From Liriodendron chinense (lineage: Eukaryota; Streptophyta; Magnoliopsida; Magnoliales; Magnoliaceae), in NCBI GenBank assembly GCA_003013855.2, contig ML058337.1:6014001-6078000 (forward strand): a DNA stretch of 64,000 nt, given 5' to 3'. Each line of letters begins with the position of its first letter. Within the stretch, counting starts at the first letter, position 1. A program made the position numbers and the translations under genes. Positions 23,208 through 35,100 of this stretch are shown piece by piece. The notes beneath the pieces were generated by a model. That model was not told where the DNA came from. It was given only the letters and a program-made list of their open reading frames with translations, and searched no databases.

Positions 23208-26088
23208 CTAAATAAGAAAAACCAACATGAAGCACAATGAGTTTCAAGACCATAACAACTGATACAAAGATATAGGAGAAACGCAAAGGCAATTCACGCA
23301 AGAGATTGAAGAGGTGATTCATTGTTCCCATGCGATGTTATTTGTGTGAGATCCGGGACATTCATCACATGGGCCCACTGTGAAAAGCTTTAGATCAGAA
23401 ACAATGCTCAATCATCAGATGGACCACACATGTTCACTGACTTTAGGTATTTGTCTTCTTAACTCTACTTTTCTCATAATGTGTGGGCCACATGATGAAT
23501 GGACTGGATCTTCAACATGTTCATATTGGCATGTGTGCCATGAATTGCCTCTTCAATGTCTACACGCATAAATCACCTTAGCATCCGTACATACATAATA
23601 ACAGATGCACATCCACATACACAATGTAATGGCAAATACAAGTTGGGAACCAAACAGAGAACACGTACCCATACAAGAAAGCTCGGATCCGACTCTTAAG
23701 CCTTTCATAAATGAAATATATGGAAGCCAATAGGGAAATGGCCACCTGAAGTGTTGGTCCCTCCTCAGTTGGAAATAGAACAGTAAGCGTTCCAAGAATT
23801 GCAAATGCAATGGCCGTCTTTATAATGAAATTTGTCGCTGGAACTTCAAACCTACTCGTGACAGCCTGCACAACCCGTGATTGCGTAACCTCCCTCACCT
23901 TTTTCCTGATATTGATCTTTGGGTTTTTCCTTTCATGAAACTTCTGCATGATTATCTTGTCATGTGCAGATTCAATTGAATCAATGCTCGGTTTATGCCC
24001 TGCATATTTATTTATCAAAAAGTTCCTTGCTGCTTGAATCTCTTCTTCAGAAGCCTCCCTGCTGATTCCCAGCCGCTTGTACGGGTCCCTTGCATTCATT
24101 CTGGGAAAGATAGCTGCAGCCAACAAGAAAGGCAAGATGGGACTTTCAGAGATTGATGAAGGAAACAAGATGAGCAGAAATTTCCAATACGCAAGTTCGA
24201 CAGACTCATTATTCTAGGCCAGAGAGTTCAGTTGGCTTCTAAAACTCTAAAACACACATGCAAACATATACATACACATGTGGATGCACGCATTAGCAAT
24301 TCAAAAGCATCAGCACAAAAAAAGTGAAAGAATTTGCAGCACTGACTCTTTCAAATAGAATGCAAAGAGCCATCCGATTCCTTCTATAGAGCTATATTTA
24401 TGCCATATCCATTTCGACAATTCCACTTCTTTTACCAACAAGCCACGTGAATGTGATATCAAAGAAATTCTAGAAAACATAGATGAGACAAAGTGATGTA
24501 GAGTGGGCTGCAGACCAATTCATGGCACAGTTGGACTAGAAGAAATCTGAACGGAAGCGGTCGCAGTCCGTCAGATCCAGGCCCAGTCCTACGTAGGGCA
24601 TGATGTAATTGGGCCGCGAGCGCGTCCGGATTGAAGAAATTCATTCCAGATTGGGAGAAATTGTCGTTCGAATTGCGAACCGTAAATCAGCCATAACTTT
24701 TGATTCGGGTATCGTTACGGACACACAACCTATGAATTCCTACTATAACAGGCCATCCGAGGTGAACTCAACCTGCGCAGTGGGTCACGTCCATCCGTTT
24801 CACGAGAAAACGATTCTTTCCAACTCAAAATTGCAGTTTTAGTAAACACTTCCCATTTTTAGTAAATTTTTATTTAGACATATCTCATTCGTTTTAGGGT
24901 TTTAGTATATGGTATCTAAGGAATTGCGTCTAATCATGCTAGGAATCATCCTGTGTGATTAAATTGGAACTTTCTATTTTTAGTACTATTACTATTTTGG
25001 GTAATTTCAAGTCTAGTGGACACTCTTAATTAGGGTTTGCGTTTTAATATTTAAAGCATTGTAATCTCGTTTTAGAGGCAAACATCAATAACAATATCTT
25101 GAATTTTCCTATATTTTTTGTGGATTCAAGAGCCATTACAAGTTGTGGATTCGAGGTTCATATCACATAGAGGAGACGGTGCACTTCCTCTATTCGTTTT
25201 ACACACCTTCCCCGCGTTAATTGGTATTAGAGCGAGGCTTTTGCCTTGGCTCAATGGCATCTAACCAAGGTTCAGGCAACAATCCCATGGACGGTGCTCC
25301 AGGGGATTATCCTTTGACAGCAGCGGCGTTTGAGGCGTCGTTTGGGGCAGCACAATGGGAAAATTTGCAAGCCATGCAAGGACTGCAAGCAGCACAATGG
25401 TTCTTAATGACGTACAACAACAAATCGACGATGGAGCTCGCAATCAGCCTGTTCGTGTTCCGACAACAATGTTAAATCGCAGAACACCACCCGTTAATGG
25501 TGATTCAAGCGATAAGGAGATTGATAATGTAATTCTTCAACGAGAAGAACCAAGAGGTGCGACCGTGCAAGGTAGGATCGAGATTATAGAATGAAGATCA
25601 ACCTTCCTAGCTTCAAAGGCCAGCTTCACATCGAGGACTTCCTCGATTGACTTCTTGAAGTGAATCGATTCTTCAATTATATGGAGATCCCTAAGAAGAA
25701 GAAGGTTAAGATCGTGGCCTACAAGTTGAGGGTGGAACTTCAGCTTGGTGGGAGCAACTCCAACTTTCACAAACCAGGCAGATGAAAGCGTCGATTTGCA
25801 CGTGGCAGCAGATGAAGCAATTGATGCAGCCACGATTCCTACTGAGTGACTATGATCAGGTATTATTCCAGCAATACCAGAATTGTAGGCAAGGTAGCCG
25901 ATCTGTGAGGGATTATGCAAAGGAATTATATCGCCTGTCTACAAGAAACGATATGGTTGAAACTGAGTCACAGCAGGTCGCCAGATTCACTGGTGGTTTA
26001 CATGCGACGATCCAAGATCGGATTCAAATAAGGTATCTACTTTTGAACCTTCAAAGGATGCAGCACAATCTTGGGGGAAGGAACATGT

Positions 26089-26119
<31 letters not shown>

Positions 26120-29100
26120 GGGGGGGGGGGTCCTCAACCTCCTCCAACCACGACCCAAGATTCGGGGAGCGACCAAGTTAGACCACAGAGGGTAGCAACT
26201 GTTGTTGCTGGTCCAAGTAGAACCCCTAACCCCTACGGTAGGCCTCTACCAGACAAGTGTTATCGTTGTGGCCAACCTGGTCACCGATCTAATATGTGTC
26301 CTCTGAGGCAGATGGCTAATCTGGCCATTAACGATGAGGGAGGAAAAGATGAAGAGGATGATCCGGAAGTCCATGACGCTGAACACACCGAGGATGGAGA
26401 AAGAAACGAATGGATTCCTGGAGATAACGGCAAGTCTCTTATCGTAATGAAATTATTATACACACCGAAGAAGGAAGTAGATCCGCAACGGCACAACATC
26501 TTCCGTACAAGGTAAACCGTGAACAAAAGGGTCTATGATGTGATCATAGATGGTGGAAGCAGTGAGAACATCGTGTCAAAGATTAAGGTTGAAAAGCTTC
26601 AACAGAAGACAGAAAAGCACCCTTCTTTGTACACATTTGGATGGATCAAGAAGGTTAGCGAGATGAATGTAACTGAACAATGTCGTATTTTCTTTTCCAT
26701 CGATAAAATATTATAAGGACAAATAAGTGTGTGACGTGGATGATATGGAGGCTTGTCACATGCTTTACTTGGTTGACCATGACAGTACGATTGTGATGCC
26801 ACGCATGGGGTTGGGATAATATTTTTATTTTTGTCAAAGATGGAAGAAAAATTATCCTCAACCCTATGACAACGAAGAACCAACCCAAGACTTCTGAAGT
26901 GGAGGGGCGATCCCTCCTAACCGTATGGGATTTCTTGAAAGAATCTGAGGAGACGAGAGATATGCACTGGTCGTCAAGGGGGGAGAAGTGGAGGCTATAA
27001 AAATTCTGGAGAAATTGAAACCATTGTTGCAGGAATTTAAGGCAATCATGCCCGATAAACTCTCCAATGGGTTGCCCCTCATGCGAGATATACAACATTA
27101 TATTGACCTTGTCCCAGGAGCAAGTCTGCCCAATCGCCCTCATTATCGGATGAGTCTGAAAGAGTGCAAAATCTTGCATAAGCAAGTCGAGGAACTGATC
27201 AGTAAGGATCTAGTGAGGGAGAGTATGAGCCCATGTATTGTGCCAGCCTTGTTGACACCAAAGAAAGATGGGAGTTGGTGCATGTGTATCGACAATCTAG
27301 CCATTGACAAACTAACTGTTAAGTATCAGTTTCCTATACCTCGGTTGGACGACATATTAGACATGTTAGATGGTGCAAAGATATTCTCCAAACTGGATCT
27401 GAGGAGTGGATACCATCAGATCCATATTAGTCCGAGTGACGAGTGGAAAACAGCATTTAAGACTAAGGAGGGTCTATACAAGTGGTTGGTTATGCCTTTT
27501 GGACTCTCGAATGCGCTTAGTACGTTTATAAGATTAATGAACCAAGTTCAAAAACCGTTTATTGGGCGATTCATAGTAGTCTATTTCGATGATATTCTGA
27601 TTAACAACCAAGGTGAGGCAGATCATGTGAAGCATCTCAAGCAGGTGCTTCTTGCGCTTATAAAAAACAAATTGTATCTCAATCTGAAGAAGTGCAATTT
27701 TCTGAAAGATAGCCTCTATTTTCGGACTTTGTGGTGACTTCCTCAGGAATCCGTGTGGATGAAGAGAGTGAAAGCCATCAAGGAGTAGCCGGTTTCGAAA
27801 AATATTCATGAAGTGCGAAATTTTCATAGGTTGGCGACTTTCTATCATTGATTCGTGAGTAACTTTAGTACCATCGTGTGAAGCATCTCAGGCAGGTGCT
27901 TCAGGTGCTTATAAAAAACAAATTGTATCTCAATCTGATGAAGTGCAGTTTTCTGACAGATAGCCTTTATTTTCAGACTTTGTAGTGACTTTCTCAGGAA
28001 TCCATGTGGATGAAGAGAGTGAAAGCCATCAAGGAATAGCCGATTTCGAAAAATATTCATGAAGTGCGAAATTTTCATGGGTTGGCGACTCTCTATCATT
28101 GATTCATGAGTAACTTTAGTACCATCGTGGCCCCTATTACTGATTGCATGAAGAAATGTCAGTTTCAGTGGATTGAGGAGGCAGATTGAAGCTTTGCAGA
28201 GATTAAAGAGCGCTTGTCTACCACCCCGGTCCTTGCACTCCCTAGCTTTGACAAGGTATTCGAGGTAGAGTGCAATGCTTCTTATGTAGGTATTAGAGGC
28301 ATGTTGTCTCAAGAGGGCAGACCTGTAGCATTCTATAGTGAGAAACTGAGTGAGGCTCATAAGAAGTGGTTGACCTACGAGCTGGAGTTATATGTAGTTG
28401 TCCAGGCCTTGCGACATTGGAGACACGATCTGATCCAGAGGGAGTTTATTCTATATATAAACCATCAAGCCCTCAAATATAATAACAATCAAGCTAATAT
28501 TAATCGTGTGCATGTGAGATGGATTTCTTTCTTGCAAGAATTCACGGTCATGTTGAAGCATAAGGCAAGGCAACAAAATAAGGTTGTTGATGCGCTCAGT
28601 AAGCGAGCAGCCTTACTAGTTACCATGAGTAATGAGGTCGTGGGGTTCGAATGCCTCAAAGAATTATATGCAGATGACGACAACTTCAAAGACGCGTGAG
28701 CCAGATGCCAAGAGGGTCAAGCGAGCGACCTGCATATCCAGGACAATTTTTTCTTCAAGGGAAACTAGTTATGCATTCCACAGAGTTCACTATGAGAGCG
28801 CGTCATTCAGGAGTTACATGGCGATGGCCTCGGCGGTCACTTAGGGCGAGACAAGACAATAGCCCTTTTGGAGGAACGATACTTCTGGCCACAGCTGAAG
28901 AGGGATGTTGGGAAAAGCGGTTTAGAGGATACATGTCAAACATCTATGGGGCAGTCACAGAACACAGGTCTTTACACCCCTTTACCTATACCTGACGGCC
29001 CTCGGGAGGACTTGTCCATGGACTTCGTATTAGGTCTTCCGTGGACCCAGCGATGTATGGATTCGGTATTTGTAGTGTTTGACAGGTTCTCCAAAATGGC

Positions 29101-32100
29101 CCACTTCATCCTATGCAAGAAGACTCTCGATGCGACCCATGTTGCCAATCTATTCTTCAAAGTGGTCATGCAACTACATGACGTCCCCAAGACGATTACC
29201 TCATACTGCGATACCAAATTCCTCAGTCACTTCCGGAGGACTTTATGGCGGCGATTTGACACCACATTGTAGTTTAGTAGTGCTCAACACCCCAAATGGA
29301 TGGACAAACAAAAGTGGTGAATTGTACGCTCGGGAACCTCATACATTATATCTCTAGTGATAAGCCTAAGCAATGGGATCTTGCTCGAGCTCAGGCAGAG
29401 TTTGCCTTCGATAACATGCAAAATCGATCCACCGACAAGTCCCAATTCGAGATTGCGTAAGTTCCCAAGCATATGCTCGACCTGGTCTCATTGCCTTAAA
29501 GTTACCAAGAATAAGTGTTGCCGCAGAAAATATGGCGAACCGTATCGCGACTATGCATACCGATGTTAAAAAAATTACGAGAGTCTAACACTGTTTGAAG
29601 TGGGTGATCACATGTGGGTTCACTTGCGCAAGGAGCAGGTTCCCGACTGGAACATATAACAAGCTGAAAAATAAGAAGATAGGCCCAGTTCCAATACTCA
29701 GAAAAATTAATGATAAAGCCCATGCCATTGATCTTCCTAATGACCTAGAGATCTCGCGGACATTCAATGTGGAAGATCTATACGAGTATCATAAGCCAAA
29801 TTCGATGGATAACTCGGGGTAGAGTTTTTTTTTCCAAGTGGAGCGGACTGATGTATAGCGGGCCGCAAACCCATTCATGGCACAGTTGGACCGGAAGAAA
29901 CCCGAACAAAAGTAGACGTAGTCCGTCATATCCGGGTCCCAGTCCTACGTAGGGCATGACGTAATTGGGCTGCGAGTACGTCCGGATCAAAGAAATTCAT
30001 TCCGAATAGGGAGAAATTGTCGCTCGAATTGTGAACTGTAAATCGGCCATAAGTAGGTATCGTTACGAGACAGATGGGCCATCCCGGGTGAACTCGACCT
30101 GTGCAGTGGGTCACGTCCATCCTTTTCGCAAGAAAACAACTCTTTCCAACTCAAAATTGCAATTTTAGGAAACAATTTCCATTTTTAGTAAGTTTTGATT
30201 TAGATGTGTCTCATTCATTTTAGGGTTTTAGTATATTGTGTCTTCTTAGGAATTGTGTCTAATCATGCCAAGAATCATCCTGCGTGATTAAATTAGAACT
30301 TTCTATTTTCAGTATTTTTACTATTTCAAGTAATTTCAAGTCTAGTCGAATTAGGACTCTTAATTGGGGTTTGTGTTTTATTATTTAAAGCATTGTAATC
30401 TCGTTTTAGTGGCAAACATCAATAGCAATATCTCGAATTTTCCTTTATTTCTTGTGGATTCAAGAGCCATTACACCTTGTGAATTCAAGGTTCATATCAC
30501 GTAGAGGAGACGGTGCTCTTCCTCTATTCGTTTTACACCCCTTCCCCGCGTCACAAAGGGAAAGGGGGAAAAAAGGAACAAAGACCTTAGAGGCCTGAGA
30601 TTTCAGCATGACACTAGATACTCTGAACCAAGTTATATATCTTCATTCAGACTACAATTGCAAGAATGGTGAGGGGAAGCAACGGCGGATTCGAGTGGAG
30701 TAGGGAAGCACCTGTTTTATTTTTTTGAACGGTGATAATTTCATTAAAAGGCCAAAGCCAAAATATACAAAAGAATCAAAGAAAAAAACAAAAGGTAGGC
30801 ACCACTGCTACCAGCCCAATGGAAAAAGGAAGCACCTATCCAAACCCAAACCCAAAACCCATTCGTTGCAAACACCTGTTTTAAAATGTAAAAAAGCATA
30901 AATCTCAAGGAAGTGGAGTGGGAGAATGAGTCTAAAGCCCAAATTCAAAGCAGGAGTACGACCTAGGTGGACGATTCCTGCAACTAAGATTCAACTAGTG
31001 TCATTTGATCATCTTTGCTCAGTTGTAGCCCGCTGAAGCATGCATCTTGCAGCTTCAATCTGGGGCATTTTTAGTGCACCCATCCTTGGTAAGTCCCACT
31101 ATATCAATGTTGTGGATCACTCCACCATGGGCCGTCAATCCAGGAAAAAAAGGCTTGCAATCTCCTTGATGGAGCATTGTATAATGGCCTACTAAAAGAC
31201 GAGTTCTGGAAAAGGGAGGTCATGGGAGAGAGACCGGGCAAAGGGAGGTCATGGGAGCGTTTTGGAGGGAGGGTGAGAGTATAAGAGAGGTAGAGTTTGA
31301 AAAGGAGAATAAAAAAAAAAAAAACTCACTGGAATTTCACACTCCATCTTTTTAGAAAGAATGCAATTTCCACATTTTTATGGACAATTTTGCATGCTCG
31401 TAACTCAATGGAGGATAAGGTGCGTTTCAACATTCAGGTCTTGGGTTCAAGTTCATTTTTACCTATCAAAAATTAAAAAAAAAAAAAATTTAATCCATGG
31501 ATTAAACTTTCCATCTCTGTTGAAAGATCCAAACCAAAAACAAACAAACAAACAAACAAACAAAAAATTTTAAAAAAAATCATTTTCCATAGAAAACACT
31601 ATCTTCACTGCAAAAGAAAAAAAAAAATAGAGAACTTCATCTTATTTTCCATCAGTCAACCCCTTAGGTCTAGACGATCTCCTAAGATTTTTGGCTATTG
31701 CCTAGTTGCTAGGTATCACCTAGGGCATAGTCGATAACGATGGCAACGGCAATAACCACCTCTCCGAGGCATAAATCATTGTCACCAGGGGTTTTTAATA
31801 TCATTTCTCCCTTTCTAAAAGAGGAGATGGGAGTTGTGCTTCACTCCTTCCAAAACTACCAAAAGCCTCTGCATTACTTTTATCGATCAAGCAAATAAAT
31901 ATCAATTAAATTCTATTTCAAAATTCTTTTATGGGAAGTTAATGAGTGCAACATTCCATTACTTTGAGTAGCGCATTTTCCATTCAAACAACATTTGAAA
32001 GTTGCCTTCATCAATATGTTTAGATCAAGGGATGCTGATTTGAAAGAATATAGGCAAATTACTATTTGTGTTTTCTTTATTTACATTATTATACTTGTTT

Positions 32101-35100
32101 TATTTCTTCCCATTTTTAGTATTTTCCTTGTGTTTTTTTGCTCTACTATTGAGTGTATCTTTCCTTTTCATTGTCTTATGCATGCATGTTTACTTTCTTG
32201 TTTTCGTCCTTTTTGTCCATCCCTCTTTACTTCTAAATGTTTTCTAGAAAAAGACGAACAGCAACCGATCCATGTACACTACCCAACCCCTGTGTAGAAT
32301 ATTGCGTGCAGTCTTTATTCTTCCTCCCCTATTTTCACCATTCAGATCTACAAGTAGTGATTTTATGCAACTCAAAAGCAAGGATGTTGTAAACACAAGG
32401 CAGCTATGGTTGCTTTCTTTAGGGTCCTTGGCCATAAAGCCTTCCTACTGCCTATTATAGGCTATCAGCACAAGCAACATCACATGACCAATGGAGAACC
32501 TAAGAGCAAAGATTACAGTTTATCTATGAAGATACTTCTCGTCCAGCGTCTAGGCTAAATATATCATTAGGTTATAGTAGCGACGTAATGGAATTGCCAT
32601 GATCATGCTTAGTATGCTTGTATGGCACTGTATGCTCTAGACCTTACCTGTTCATGAATTCCGCTTAGTGGGTTGCATGCAGTAGTTGGACTAACTAACA
32701 TGCAGTGTGGGAAATGAATATGACGAGGACATCAAGCCCTTTAGGGTTTATCAGCGTAAGAGGCGAGCGACGCCTGCATATCTTTGGCTCGATGACGGGC
32801 TTGGATCGTTTGTGACGACTTGAGAAGCATCGAAGACCTTACACATGTAGTCCGAGACATTTGAGAACCACCCACCTTGGGAAGACGTGTAAGTTGCTTG
32901 GAGGAGATGATCGGACCGTTGGTTCGTCGTGGCCCATTTTCATTGTGCCATCATTGGAGGCCATCGAGCATCTTAGATTTGAGTTTATTTTATGTACTTT
33001 TACTTATTTGAATTTTGGGTCAGTGTGCGCATGTTTTTTCGTGCGAATGTCTTTTTTTTAAATTTTGTTAGTAGGGGTATTTTGGTAATTATGTTGATTC
33101 CGAATTTTATAAGGGTGTTTCCCTAACCTTGGTTCTCATTATGCCATTGTTTATAAAAATTGAAAGCTTTTGGTGGCTCATCTCCCTCTTCTCTCTGGTG
33201 GATCTCTTCTCATCTTCTTTCTCTTCTTTCTTCTTCCTTCTCCCAATTTTCTTCTTCCTTCTCCCAAACTTTCTTCTTCTAAGGTAATCCCTCATCTTCT
33301 CTCTTTCTTCTAAACCTATTTTCTCATATTCTCCACAACCCCAAAATCTGAAATTATAATCGAAAACCCTTTTCTCAGATTTTGAGATTCCCTAATCCAG
33401 AAATTCCTTGATTTCTTGGACTAGTGAATCATCTTGGTTGATGGGTGATAACCACGCAAGATCGGGAGGTCCCATCCCTCACCGGATCCAATCCACGTAT
33501 GATTTGAACCTAGTATTGCGTGATTTGTGATGATGGCCCGTCTATTGCGTGTTTCCCTTATAATTTCCTAATTTATGATGATGTTAGATAGATGTTTATT
33601 TGATTTGCTTGATTTATTCCACTGAATTCTACATGTTTCTCATTCACGCATGATAGATTAGGCCGTCCTACGTCAGAATATTTAGGCATGTGAGTGGTGT
33701 TTGGTAAACATGTATCGGAGTGCTAGTTGCTATTTTGCGCAGAGAACCACTTGAGCATACCCCGGATTATAGTTGGGCCAACATGCAGATAGGGGCATGA
33801 CCATGTTGACAAGTACTGGTGTTTGGTAAATGTCAGTTTGCTCCTTGTTACATAATGCAGTCAACCAATCGAACATCTACACAAGCTTGACTCTAGATGT
33901 GATTGCACGACTCATGCTCAGAAGGAATACCTGGCAATTGCCACTCCATGACCCTACTTAACTTTCGCCTAGAGTGAAAACATATGCAGATAATTTTCAT
34001 GTGGGCAATCCTTAGTAGGTCAATATCAAAGTACTCCTACGAAGCTCAAGGATGATGTACAAGCAGTTACAGAATGTATAAATACATAAAGAAGCTGAAG
34101 GAAGAATTACAAGCAGATTTGGAGGGGTACACTGTGTGTGAATGTGTGTATAGGCACCTAAGAGGATGTGCATATAGGCACTCTTGTAAGCTCCATGTGT
34201 GCAGATTCGTGTATAGACAAGCTGAAAATTAAAGCATATAATAGCTTCTAGTCATCATGTAACAGTAAATAATAGTGTGTGTTACACCCATAGAAGTCTT
34301 TGTTAAGTGAACCAAAATATCAGCTATTTTCTTGATCAGAACAAGTTCAGCTGAGCCAAATTGACTCTGTGACAAGTAAATGATGGGAAATCCACTTCCG
34401 GAGGAGTTCATTAAGCAGAATAAACAGGAAAAGAGGATGGAATACTGATTATTTCATGTCCATTGTCAATGTCATCAATATTTCTAAATGATGAAAGAAT
34501 ACACTTGAAATCCGCTGATATACTACATCCACATACACTCCTGGAGTTTCAATTGAAGACAAGCTTATTGTGTTATGCAGTCATCGTGTATCTAAGCTAA
34601 TTAATGATAACTGAAACATCAAATTCCCCTAAGACCAAAAGAATTTAGTTTAGACACTACTAAGTATTAATGCAGCTCACACGTTGCTATCGCTTGATCT
34701 TGTCTAGAGGTTGTACACGCTCCGCTAGCCACTGGATTCTATTACTGCATAATAACAGAACATTGAGACATTGGCCAGTCGGTAACATAGAAGGTAATCA
34801 TTACCAGTAGAATCATTGGCCATATCACCGAATGAAGCGTCCATTGCACTCTTGATCATTAGAGCTTGTTGAAATCCATATCTATGTGTGGAACCCATCC
34901 AATGGTTTCTGCAGTATGTTGTCATTAGCAGTATTAAGAAAAATCATTAAGTTCTATAGCATCAAAGAGAAGTTTCTGAACCACGCAACATGGAATATGG
35001 AAAACTCATATAGGGGATATAGAAACACTGATATACCTGTCCAAACGGAAGAGAAGTTTCGTCTTTTCTCTAAAACCCTGATTATTTGGGAGAGCTAAAA

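Larger units (their letters stand above)
24494..30553 (+). mobile_element. Decayed Ty3-type LTR retrotransposon, complete ends
   Basis: Two LTRs of 726 and 704 bp (TGATGTA...GCGTCA at the 3' copy) are bounded by a perfect CAAAG duplication (24489-24493, 30554-30558). The PBS-like TGGTATTAGAGC at 25222 differs at one base from the initiator-tRNA-Met complement. Domain order gag - protease - RT - RNase H - integrase is that of Ty3/gypsy. Coding parts are broken by stops, frameshifts, a G run and a 251-bp duplication. The LTRs differ at about 17 of the first 100 positions, so the insertion is old. It is antisense to the host gene. Confidence 0.9.
24114..34804 (-). other. Intron 2 of the CPP1-like gene, 10.7 kb
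   Basis: GT (34804-34803) to AG (24115-24114). At least four insertions account for about 7.3 kb: a Ty3 element (24494-30553), a LINE tail (30720-30872), a possible tRNA-derived SINE (31395-31490) and a solo LTR (32721-33675). The rest (30884-32715 and 33681-34804) shows no gene. Confidence 0.85.

Noticed and set aside
31995..32297. 100-codon frame with hydrophobic stretches in intron 2
   Set aside because: T-rich sequence produces Phe/Ile/Leu runs. No family match and no conserved motif.
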